The notes beneath the pieces were generated by a model that ran no database searches, was not told where the DNA came from, and saw nothing but the letters and a program-made list of their open reading frames with translations. The translations under genes and the position numbers were made by a program. Shown here in pieces: positions 1 to 7,493 of a stretch of 62,641 bases of DNA (positions are counted from its first letter, which is position 1; each line of letters opens with the position of its first letter). Origin of the DNA: Cytophagaceae bacterium (GTDB lineage: Bacteria > Bacteroidota > Bacteroidia > Flavobacteriales > Flavobacteriaceae); assembly GCA_002710685.1 (NCBI GenBank), contig PALD01000046.1:1-62641 (forward strand), read 5' to 3'.

Positions 1-70
1 GGGGAATCGAACCCCTCCTCTTTGCCCCAGGCAAACCTTTTTCAAAAAACACCCCCGGAAACATCCCTCC
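1..70 (-). tRNA. Truncated tRNA-like sequence, possibly a degenerate tRNA-Ser
   Basis: On the minus strand, positions 16 to 1 give a textbook T-arm (GGGG stem, TTCGATT loop, CCCC). It is preceded by a stem-loop like a class II long variable arm (TTTGCC-TGG-GGCAAA, about 36-22). The 5' end would be GGAGGGATG at position 70, which could pair with a 3' acceptor strand lying beyond the window edge. A strong promoter lies just upstream. Only 26 nt separate the TG after the acceptor strand from the variable arm, where a serine tRNA needs about 36. I cannot draw a normal D-arm, and the putative TGA anticodon loop has a poor stem. It may be a pseudo-tRNA, an unusual tRNA or another small RNA. Identity is uncertain. 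Confidence 0.4.
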
Positions 71-81
71 GAAAGCGGGTG

Positions 82-109
82 CAAATGTAACAACTTTTTG
101 TATTACCAA
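82..109 (-). promoter_or_regulatory. Bacteroidota-type promoter for the left-edge RNA
   Basis: On the minus strand TTG (109-107), a 17-nt spacer and TACATTTG (89-82) match the Bacteroidota sigma consensus TTG-N17-23-TAnnTTTG. Transcription would start around position 75, immediately before the tRNA-like sequence. Confidence 0.6.
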
Positions 110-229
110 ACAAATGTTTTTTTGATAAAAATTTCACTTTAAATTTTAGCGATAATTAGCTTGGCCATCCTTACAATCGATTGCCATATGTACTAAAAAA
201 TAATTTGTGATTTTCAAAAAGCCGGAAGG

Positions 230-259
230 CAAAGATACGACGATTATTTATATCTGCAA
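230..259 (-). promoter_or_regulatory. Second minus-strand promoter-like element
   Basis: Minus-strand TTG (259-257), a 19-nt spacer and TATCTTTG (237-230) fit the same consensus. It could be a tandem promoter for the left-edge RNA or drive a short unannotated transcript. I see no ORF between it and position 71. Confidence 0.4.
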
Positions 260-342
260 GGTTATTGCGAGAATTATTTTAATCTTCTTTACCTGATTTT
301 TTCTGTGAACGTCGCCCTAACAGTTGTTCCGTTTTGGGAGCG

Positions 343-350
343 CAAATATA
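343..350 (-). promoter_or_regulatory. Third minus-strand TAnnTTTG box
   Basis: The minus strand reads TATATTTG, a perfect -7 box. No TTG lies at the right distance, so it is weaker than the other two. From here to about 545 the DNA is AT-rich with no gene that I can support. Confidence 0.3.
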
Positions 351-545
351 CACCCGTTTTAGATTTATATGCACATATTTTTTCAATTATTTTCATTTAT
401 TTTTTTAGTAGTTTATTTTCAGTGTCTTATGATTTAAAAATATTGTTGATCTATGGATAATCCTATTTTTTCAAAATGGTTTTATGGGTTTAAAACTTCT
501 ACATGACCGTCATTTTACTGGATTTTATAAAAAAATCCGATAAAT

Positions 546-652
546 GGCACTCTCCCTTGCGTTAAGGATGGAGCGCGTGTTTGAGCTCATGCGCCCAAAG
601 GCGCATAGCGAGTAGCGACAGCCTGACCCCGCTAGGGCGGGGGAACGCCCAT
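546..652 (+). ncRNA. GC-rich structured intergenic element, candidate RNA
   Basis: This is a GC-rich island inside AT-rich DNA. It holds a perfect hairpin ATGCGCC-CAAA-GGCGCAT (589-606) and a second perfect hairpin CCCCGC-TAGG-GCGGGG (627-642). The second can refold as GGGCG(635-639)/CGCCC(646-650). The order (AAGGATGGAGCG lead, two hairpins, GACCCCG...GGGGAACGCCC tail) resembles, from memory, intergenic elements repeated in Flavobacteriia genomes, possibly the Rfam Flavo-1 class. It has no coding potential. It lies upstream of the DUF2141 gene and could be its leader or an independent RNA. Confidence 0.45.
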
Positions 653-760
653 ATCCTCATTTTTACAGTTCATCTCCTTGTTTCCACAACTGGGTATAAT
701 GTTTTTATATAGGTGGGCACCGCCCCGTACTTTAGCACTGTACAATCAAAAACTCTAATA

Positions 761-1171
761 ATGAAAACAATTATCTACACACTGGTACTTATGATGGGCT
801 CTTTTATTTATGGTCAGGAGCATGCCGTGATCACGGTCAATGTAAACAATGTTACGAATGATGAGGGCAAAATCTATTTTGGCCTTTATAATACAAAGGA
901 CGGTTTTTTAAAAATGCCGTTTAAAGCTGCGGGCAGTTCAATAAAAGAGGGCACGGCCAGCGTAACTTTTGAAGATATTGCTCCCGGTGAATATGCCATC
1001 ACCTGCTTTCACGACACAAATGGTAACCAGAGAATGGATTTTGAAACCAATGGAATGCCTAAGGAAGATTATGGCGTGAGCAATAATGAGATGTTGATGG
1101 GGCCGCCCACATGGGAATCTGCCAAGTTTACCATGACCGATGCGCCACTGGAAATGGAAATACGTCTTTAA
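761..1171 (+). CDS. Secreted DUF2141-family protein
   Basis: This is a 136-residue protein with a short Sec signal peptide (MKTIIYTLVLMMGSFIYGQ, cleavage after about residue 19) and a single beta-sandwich-like domain. The features VTNDEGKIYFGLYN, IAPGEYAI and HDTNGNQRMDF are typical of DUF2141 (PF09912), found in periplasmic or exported proteins of Bacteroidota. The molecular role of the family is unknown. I chose the ATG at 761 because the signal peptide begins there. The reading frame can be extended to a GTG at 713, but this would put 16 polar residues before the signal. It is transcribed alone and ends at a bidirectional terminator. Confidence 0.8.
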   Translation: MKTIIYTLVLMMGSFIYGQEHAVITVNVNNVTNDEGKIYFGLYNTKDGFLKMPFKAAGSSIKEGTASVTFEDIAPGEYAITCFHDTNGNQRMDFETNGMPKEDYGVSNNEMLMGPPTWESAKFTMTDAPLEMEIRL

Positions 1172-1201
1172 TATATATGTATTCATCAATCAAAAAAACA
1201 A

Positions 1202-1227
1202 AACCCTGCCTAAAGGCAGGGTTTTTT
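1202..1227. terminator. Bidirectional terminator between DUF2141 gene and PUL
   Basis: The stem AACCCTGCC (1202-1210)/GGCAGGGTT (1215-1223) has a TAAA loop. It is flanked by an A-tract on the left and a T-tract on the right, so it works for the plus-strand DUF2141 gene and for the minus-strand polysaccharide locus that converges on it. Confidence 0.85.
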
Positions 1228-1268
1228 AATTAGCGCGGGTGGATGATGGGTACATGAACACTCCTTCT

Positions 1269-2687
1269 TTATCTAAGGACAAATGTCTTTACGGCTTTTG
1301 CCGGAATACTGAAGACATGCTCTTCTCCATCCTGGTTTATCTTGAAATATGCTTCTCTATCGTTCTTGTTCTGGACAATGGCAACCACTTCACCGGATGG
1401 GGCCTGGTAAGCAACATTGGGCAAATCTTTTATATTGTTTGATGCTATACGTATGGAACCCGGCCTCACGAATCTTGATGCTTGTCCTATTATATAGTAT
1501 GCTGGGTTTCTTGTGACTTCATCTCCAGAGATGGTGATTGCTCCCAGGCAACGGTCACAACCGCCACGGTCAGTATGTGGGTCCTGGTTTTCATCTGCGG
1601 CGAGGTTCCACTCAAGTACGGTCTTGCACCAGTTGCGTGGCGCGCCTATAATAAGGTTTTCTGTATGCCAGCTCATTTCTTTTGCAAAATCGCCGGGTGC
1701 ACCTACCCACTGCTCAGTAAAATATAGGTTCTTCTCCGGGTGGGCCTCATGCACCCCACGTATTGCATCAATGCTACCTCCATATAAATGGAACGCACTA
1801 CCATCAACATATTTTGCGGTTTCCGCATCATTTAAAATGGAAATGGGATAGTCTGGCCTGTCTGCATTATGGTCATAAAGGATGATTTTAGTTTCAATAC
1901 CTTCTTTATTGAACGTAGGTCCTAGGTTTTCTTTTATAAATTTACCTTGTTGTCCCGATAACATCAATAAACTGGGATTGTTGCCGGGATGTAACGGTTC
2001 ATTTTGTATCGTCACGGCATCAATTACTATCCCTTCTTCTTGCATGGCCTTGATGTACTTCACAAAATAATCTGCATAGGCCTGGTGATATTGTGGCAAA
2101 AGGCTTCCGCCACGGGTGTCTCCATTATCCTTCATCCACACGGGAGGTGACCAGGGTGAACCCAAAATCTTGATGTGGGGGTTAATCGCCAATATCTCCT
2201 GGAGCATGGGCACCACATCAAGGGTATCATGCGCCAGGCTAAAATGTTCCAGTCCCGGGTCAATTTCGCCGGCAGGCATATCGTCATAAGAAAATGGGGC
2301 CTCGTCCAGGTCAGATGCACCAATGCTCAGCCTGAGATAACTAATGCCCAGATCATTTTTTTCAGTACCAAAAAGCTCCTGCAGGATTTTGGCCCGTGCC
2401 GCTTTGCTCATCTTGTGCAAAAGCATGGCACTGCCACCGGTGAGCGTGTAGCCAAACCCGTCCATGCTTTGGTATTTCTTTTCTGGGTTTATGTTAATCA
2501 CTGGCAGGTCAGCAGCGGTGGTATCTAATGCAATCAGCGTGCTATGCTCCAGTTTTGCAGACTCATCATACTTAGTAAGATACGCATCACCCAGTATTTT
2601 TACGGGCTTGTTAGCACAACTGGTCACCATAAGGCTTGCGCCAAAAAAAATGGCGGTGTACAAAATTTTAGTGGGTTGTAATTTCAT
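1269..2687 (-). CDS. GH30 family beta-glucanase lipoprotein (distal copy)
   Basis: A 472-residue glycoside hydrolase of family 30 (clan GH-A, retaining). The signal peptide ends in a lipobox (VTSC, Cys24), so it is probably a surface or outer-membrane lipoprotein. Family landmarks are MDGFGYTLTGGSA (75-87), YDDMPAGE (134-141), GSPWSPPVWMK (176-186), the acid/base Glu230 in TIQNEP and the nucleophile Glu325 in LYFTEQW. The C-terminal beta-sandwich is present, so the length is complete. It is the last gene of the susCD operon, 85 bp after the SusE-like gene and before a terminator. GH30 members next to SusCD commonly cut beta-1,6-glucan or the beta-1,6 branches of laminarin. The exact substrate is inferred, not shown. 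Confidence 0.9.
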   Translation of the reverse strand: MKLQPTKILYTAIFFGASLMVTSCANKPVKILGDAYLTKYDESAKLEHSTLIALDTTAADLPVININPEKKYQSMDGFGYTLTGGSAMLLHKMSKAARAKILQELFGTEKNDLGISYLRLSIGASDLDEAPFSYDDMPAGEIDPGLEHFSLAHDTLDVVPMLQEILAINPHIKILGSPWSPPVWMKDNGDTRGGSLLPQYHQAYADYFVKYIKAMQEEGIVIDAVTIQNEPLHPGNNPSLLMLSGQQGKFIKENLGPTFNKEGIETKIILYDHNADRPDYPISILNDAETAKYVDGSAFHLYGGSIDAIRGVHEAHPEKNLYFTEQWVGAPGDFAKEMSWHTENLIIGAPRNWCKTVLEWNLAADENQDPHTDRGGCDRCLGAITISGDEVTRNPAYYIIGQASRFVRPGSIRIASNNIKDLPNVAYQAPSGEVVAIVQNKNDREAYFKINQDGEEHVFSIPAKAVKTFVLR

Positions 2688-2772
2688 TAAAAGGTATTGT
2701 AAAAGGTTGCAGGAAAATAATCCAGTTTAAAAAACCCTTGAAACATTCCTGCAACTTTTAATTTATCATGTT

Positions 2773-4509
2773 TTATTGTGCCACAAACTCGTAAGTCCCG
2801 GTTTCATAGGCCTGGTCAGTGACCAATGTGGCCGTATAGTTGCCCGTTGTTGAAATTGGGAAAAAGTTAGCCCCTCCATTTACGGTTTCACCACTCATGG
2901 CCTGAGGGTCATTTACCGCGCCGTACTGCACATCCCATGGGGAGTTGAACTTCAATGCATACCCGGCTTCAAACTGTTGTGTGGTCGTGAAGGTATTGGG
3001 GTGCACATAGTCCATCAAGAATTCACTGCGGGCATCCCAACCGCCATTGTTTTCATCCCAATGAAACAACTTGATATTATAATATTTCCAGCTGGCACTT
3101 GCATTGCCAAAGTCAAACGTGAGTTTATAGGCCTGATCTCTTGCAACCGTAAAGCTGCCCTCTCCCACCCCAAAACTAAATGCAGATAGCACTGCATCTC
3201 CATTGGGACTGGCGGTATCTCCCAGTATGGAGGTAGAAACATAATTAGTGCCACTACCATCTGCCGCACTGTTCAAGGTGTAGGTCATACTTTGCTGCAA
3301 CGGGAGATAATCTGACGTAAAGATATCTCCATCCCGGGAAAATGTTGCCACGGTTGCCCCATTGCTATCCAAAAGATAAAGTCCTGCAGGTGTCTCACTG
3401 GGCACCTCAATGCTCTGGTCTACCTCTATATTATAGGTATAGGTATCTCCAGAAAGATCCAGTGTCACGATATAGTTACCCGAGTTTGCAAGGGTGACAT
3501 CTTCTATATCTATCCCAGCTTCACCAGCCTGAGATTCCATATACAATTGATTGCTTGTTCCTTGTATCCTTTTTAAAAGGTACCCCCAGTCACCGTTTGC
3601 ACGGAAAAGAAACCCACCGGTCTCACCGTCTGGTACGGTCAAGGTCATGTTTCTTTGCCAGAGGCCGTTACCTTGATATTCTAAAGCTTCGTCACCACCC
3701 CAACCATTAGGGATGATATTACCCACGATGCTCCACTTATCAATTTTAAACAGTGAATAGGTCATGGCATTAAAGTCAACCGTGATTTTATATTGACCAG
3801 ATTCTTCAACAGTGATTGCGCTACCGTCCTTTATAAGTACCCCTTCTGCTCCACCATATTTCCATGCGGGTGTGCCGTTGTTGCTCATAAAACCAAATCC
3901 AGCCCCGGCCTCAAGTGAGGTGTATGCTTCAAATACCTTTGTTGAGCTACCGTTAGCATCTTTTAAGGCCCTAAACTGTATCGCTGCTGATGCATCCGGT
4001 CCTGCTTCGGTGGCTGCACCGGTAAGAAAAAGGGTATTAGGTGTATATTCCGTTGCAAAACGGGTGATGTTCATGGTTTGCTCTGTAAAGGCTTCAGTGT
4101 CCTGGCTTACCGCGATGACGGCCCAATCGACCGGAGTAGCTTCCCCGGCAGGGAAACCTGCATAAGAAAGTGCAATATCCAGGTCTGCCGCCGTGATGCT
4201 CGCAGAGGTGCCCTTACCTGAGTTTTCTGATTGTAGCTCAACGATGGGAGATGAGAAATTTTCGCTATTAGCGGTATCGATAACCACTTTATAGCGTATT
4301 TGATAATTAGCTGAATTTACCGCGGGTTCCCACTCAAAGAAAATACGTTCAGTGGGGCGGTCCTCTTGTAGCACAAGATCTGTAGCGGTGGGCGCCAAGA
4401 CTTGTGGTGCGGTCAGCTCCCAGTTGCCCACGGGATCCAGGTTATCTTCTTCGCAACCTGCTACAAGGAACAGTAAGCCCAGAAAAAAAGTATATACATA
4501 TTTTTTCAT
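2773..4509 (-). CDS. SusE/SusF-like outer-membrane glycan-binding lipoprotein
   Basis: A 578-residue lipoprotein (signal peptide with VAGC lipobox, Cys19). An N-terminal SusE-type domain (about 25-165: WELTAPQVLAPTATDLVL, then FFEWEPAVNSANYQIRY) is followed by tandem SusF-like modules with SIVGNIIPNGWGGD and FLFRANGDWGYLL, aromatic-rich segments suited to stacking on sugars. In SusE/F systems these proteins sit on the cell surface and hold the polysaccharide near SusC/D. It lies between the two GH30 genes (18 bp from the upstream one). Low identity is usual in this family, so the class is assigned from domain order, lipobox and context. Confidence 0.85.
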   Translation of the reverse strand: MKKYVYTFFLGLLFLVAGCEEDNLDPVGNWELTAPQVLAPTATDLVLQEDRPTERIFFEWEPAVNSANYQIRYKVVIDTANSENFSSPIVELQSENSGKGTSASITAADLDIALSYAGFPAGEATPVDWAVIAVSQDTEAFTEQTMNITRFATEYTPNTLFLTGAATEAGPDASAAIQFRALKDANGSSTKVFEAYTSLEAGAGFGFMSNNGTPAWKYGGAEGVLIKDGSAITVEESGQYKITVDFNAMTYSLFKIDKWSIVGNIIPNGWGGDEALEYQGNGLWQRNMTLTVPDGETGGFLFRANGDWGYLLKRIQGTSNQLYMESQAGEAGIDIEDVTLANSGNYIVTLDLSGDTYTYNIEVDQSIEVPSETPAGLYLLDSNGATVATFSRDGDIFTSDYLPLQQSMTYTLNSAADGSGTNYVSTSILGDTASPNGDAVLSAFSFGVGEGSFTVARDQAYKLTFDFGNASASWKYYNIKLFHWDENNGGWDARSEFLMDYVHPNTFTTTQQFEAGYALKFNSPWDVQYGAVNDPQAMSGETVNGGANFFPISTTGNYTATLVTDQAYETGTYEFVAQ

Positions 4510-4527
4510 AATATTTTGATTTAAAGA

Positions 4528-5991
4528 TTATTGCCATGTAATGGTCGCGACACTTGTACCTTCTATAGTCCCATCAATCCTGTTTTCTCCCAGGATGACC
4601 GAAAAATCCTGTGCCACGGGTGACTCATTTAAGATCACCATGACCTTGCCCCCATCAGTATTTATAAAGGCAACGTTGCTAAGACCCGTGCTCCCATCAA
4701 ATTCAGACGAAGCGATCCTGTGTGCTCCTGGACGAACAAACTTTGCAAAATGTGCCAGGGTATAATATTCTTCGTTCTTGGTAACCTCACCGCCACTGGT
4801 CACGGTCACCACTCCCCTACAATCCTGGCAGCCATTGTTAGTGGGGCCTGCGTTCTCATTGAGGGCGAGGTTCCAGAAAAGGGCGTTCCTGGACCAGTTT
4901 TCAGTAGTGCCTATCATGATGTTCTTTGTGTACCATACCAGGTTTCCCGCAAAATCCGGAGACCAGTCGCCCCCAGAAATTTCGGTAAAATAAAGTTCCT
5001 TGTCAGGGAAAGCGTTATGCACCTGCCCCATGGCCGAGACATTTCCCGCGTAAGCGTGAAAAGCACTACCCGCAACGTATTGTGAAGCATCAGCATCATT
5101 GAACACGGTCATGGGATAGCCAGGCACATCAAAGTTATGGTCATAGGCTATGATTTTTGTGTCGATAGCGTTAGATGCAAAGGCAGGTCCCAGGGAGTTC
5201 TTGATAAAGTCAGCCTGCTCTGCGGCCTCCATCCTCATTGATGGATAGCCAGATTCATGAAGCGGCTCGTTTTGCGGGGTGATGGCATCTATGGTTATCC
5301 CATGACCTGCATAAGCATCAATATATTTTACAAAGTAGTTTGCGTATGTATCATACCATTGTGCCTCAAGCTTGCCACCGTGCAGGTCCTGACCTGTTTT
5401 CATCCAGGCGGGAGCACTCCATGGTGAACCCATGATGGAAACCTCTGGGGCGATGGTTTTGATTTCGGTAAGTACCGGGATGATGTTTACCTCATCCTTT
5501 GCTATGCTAAAATTATCCAGGTCTGGGTCTTCCTGACCGGCCGGCATATCGTCATAGGTAAAATCTTCCAGTGAAAAATCTGAAGCACCTATGGTCAACC
5601 TTAAATAGCTTATTCCTGCGCCTTCAGATGGTGAAAACAGTGCATTCAACAAGTTGGTTTTTTGACCCGCACTAAGATTGTTTTTTATCACATAAGCAGA
5701 AGAACCGGTCAAGGCCGCGCCAAAACCATCTATTTCCTGATACATGGTGCCCTCATCAACCGTAACGCTGGGGTTACTGGTACTGGGGCTATCATAGATG
5801 GACAATTCTGGCTGGGCGCTCAACAACAGGTTTTGGTTACCGCTGGTTTCCCACATTTGTACCGTGCCTACCTCCTCACCTTCAGTTGCTACAGATGGTG
5901 GTGGGTAGTACGGTTGATCAGTATTTGAACAGCTTATCATATAAGCTGCCGCAAATGCAAGCGTCAATAGTTTTTTAATGTTCATAAGCAT
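4528..5991 (-). CDS. GH30 family beta-glucanase lipoprotein (proximal copy)
   Basis: A 487-residue GH30 enzyme with lipobox YMISC (Cys21) and a proline-rich spacer (about 25-50) before the catalytic barrel. It shows IDGFGAALTGSSA (87-99), YDDMPAGQ (146-153), GSPWSAPAWMK (188-198), acid/base Glu242 in TPQNEP and nucleophile Glu337 in LYFTEIS. It is clearly a paralogue of the GH30 two genes downstream, but the residues after the nucleophile differ (ISGGDWSP against QWVGAPGD), which suggests different subsites. It begins 4 bp after susD stops. A second Met at residue 3 is an alternative start. The substrate is probably a beta-1,6-linked glucan or branched laminarin, by family knowledge and context. 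Confidence 0.9.
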   Translation of the reverse strand: MLMNIKKLLTLAFAAAYMISCSNTDQPYYPPPSVATEGEEVGTVQMWETSGNQNLLLSAQPELSIYDSPSTSNPSVTVDEGTMYQEIDGFGAALTGSSAYVIKNNLSAGQKTNLLNALFSPSEGAGISYLRLTIGASDFSLEDFTYDDMPAGQEDPDLDNFSIAKDEVNIIPVLTEIKTIAPEVSIMGSPWSAPAWMKTGQDLHGGKLEAQWYDTYANYFVKYIDAYAGHGITIDAITPQNEPLHESGYPSMRMEAAEQADFIKNSLGPAFASNAIDTKIIAYDHNFDVPGYPMTVFNDADASQYVAGSAFHAYAGNVSAMGQVHNAFPDKELYFTEISGGDWSPDFAGNLVWYTKNIMIGTTENWSRNALFWNLALNENAGPTNNGCQDCRGVVTVTSGGEVTKNEEYYTLAHFAKFVRPGAHRIASSEFDGSTGLSNVAFINTDGGKVMVILNESPVAQDFSVILGENRIDGTIEGTSVATITWQ

Positions 5992-5995
5992 ATTT

Positions 5996-7483
5996 TTAGT
6001 ATCCCGGGTTCTGCTCCAGGTTAGGGTTTCGGTTTATCTCGCTTTGTGGAATGGGCAAAAGCGTCTCATAATCCTGCATGTTATAATTTACTGAATCGCC
6101 AGAGCGTAGGTCCACATCATCTACATTGTTCATCACCTGCACAGCAACACCATAGCGTACCAGGTCATCCCAGCGATGGGCTTCTTGAGCAAGCTCTAGC
6201 CTGCGCTCATTAAGGATTGCCATGCGCATGCTGTCTTGTGATGCTGTCGCTTCCACGGAAAGCGGGCCTAGGTCAACCCTTTGCCTCACCATGTTCACGA
6301 CATCTTCAGCTTCTGCCATGCGGTTGAGCTCATTCAAAGCTTCTGCCTTGAGCAGGAGAATATCAGCCAACCTCAATAAATAGATATCGTCTGAACTGTT
6401 CCATGAACCTGCGTTTCTCCACTTGTACGCAAAGGGTATCGTACTGCCGGGAGCGTTGCCCCAGTGCTCATCAATCCAGTTCACGCTTTCCCAAAGGATG
6501 GTCGCATTCTTGCGCACATCATCACCTGCTGCATCAAAAGCGTCAACAAGGTCAACCGAGGGTACTGAGAATTTTCTCCAAGAATCACCACTTACCGATG
6601 GTGGCAAATGCATCTGGGGGCCCCAGTTGCCCTCATCGCCACCCAGGTATTGAATCTCGATTATAGACTCTGTGTTATTGTAATGGTTGCCGTCAAAAAG
6701 TTCATCATAGTCCCCCAGGAGCTTATATCCCGCCGGACTGTTTATCACGGCATTTGCATACTCCAGTACTTTAGAGTAGTCTGCATTGGGCATCTGCGCA
6801 TAGGCTTTAGCCAAAAGTGCATTTGCAGCACCCTTTGTTGCCCGGGATTTATTGATACCATCATCTGCACCATACGTGTCTGGCAGCAAACTGGCAGACT
6901 CCTGCAAGTCAGTGATGATCTGGGCATAGACTTCTTCTTCAGTTTTTCGCGGTAAGCGTACCTCAGAGGGATCGGTAGATTTTATGGTTTCCAGATACAG
7001 GGGTACCCCACCAAAGTTCTTCACTAAAGTGAAATAATGGTACGCCCTCAGGAACAAGGCTTCCCCGCGAATCTGGTCACGGCGTGCATCTGTGATTCCC
7101 TCCGTGATTTCAGGGGTTTTCTCCAGGACAAGGTTTGCCTTTGAAATCGCATTGTACAATGAGGACCACAATGCAAAAACCCTACTGTTAACCGGTGATA
7201 CGTCAATATCGTCAAAGGCAAACATTTCTGGGTTATCACCTCCTGCATAATAATTATCTGAGCGTATATCCTGAAAAAGGACCAAATCCCATGAATAGTA
7301 TTGTGACGATTGAAAAGATTCATAAACCCCCGTCAATGCAGCTTCTAACTGTGTTCCTGTACTGTACGCATTATCTGTGGTTTCTTGCGAGATGGGCTTG
7401 AGGTCAAGCTCATCACTACATGAAACCGCCATACCGGCAAGGGCCAGTGCAAGGACTCCGTAAAACAACTTATTGATTTTCAT
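5996..7483 (-). CDS. SusD-like (RagB/SusD) glycan-capture lipoprotein
   Basis: A 495-residue SusD homologue with lipobox AVSC (Cys22). The N-terminal SusD-like domain begins LDLKPISQETTDNAY, and helical TPR-type repeats follow (for example GEALFLRAYHYFTLVKNFGGVPLY, here given as two pieces around LRAYHYF). It ends with the family hallmark LLPIPQSEINRNPNLEQNPGY. SusD proteins form the lid over the SusC channel and bind the oligosaccharide. It is separated from susC by 10 bp and is certainly cotranscribed with it. It is the expected size for the family. Confidence 0.95.
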   Translation of the reverse strand: MKINKLFYGVLALALAGMAVSCSDELDLKPISQETTDNAYSTGTQLEAALTGVYESFQSSQYYSWDLVLFQDIRSDNYYAGGDNPEMFAFDDIDVSPVNSRVFALWSSLYNAISKANLVLEKTPEITEGITDARRDQIRGEALFLRAYHYFTLVKNFGGVPLYLETIKSTDPSEVRLPRKTEEEVYAQIITDLQESASLLPDTYGADDGINKSRATKGAANALLAKAYAQMPNADYSKVLEYANAVINSPAGYKLLGDYDELFDGNHYNNTESIIEIQYLGGDEGNWGPQMHLPPSVSGDSWRKFSVPSVDLVDAFDAAGDDVRKNATILWESVNWIDEHWGNAPGSTIPFAYKWRNAGSWNSSDDIYLLRLADILLLKAEALNELNRMAEAEDVVNMVRQRVDLGPLSVEATASQDSMRMAILNERRLELAQEAHRWDDLVRYGVAVQVMNNVDDVDLRSGDSVNYNMQDYETLLPIPQSEINRNPNLEQNPGY

Positions 7484-7493
7484 ATCTGTTTTT

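Noticed and set aside
713..760. GTG start extending the DUF2141 gene by 16 residues
   Set aside because: The signal peptide begins at ATG 761; the extension is polar and would block export.
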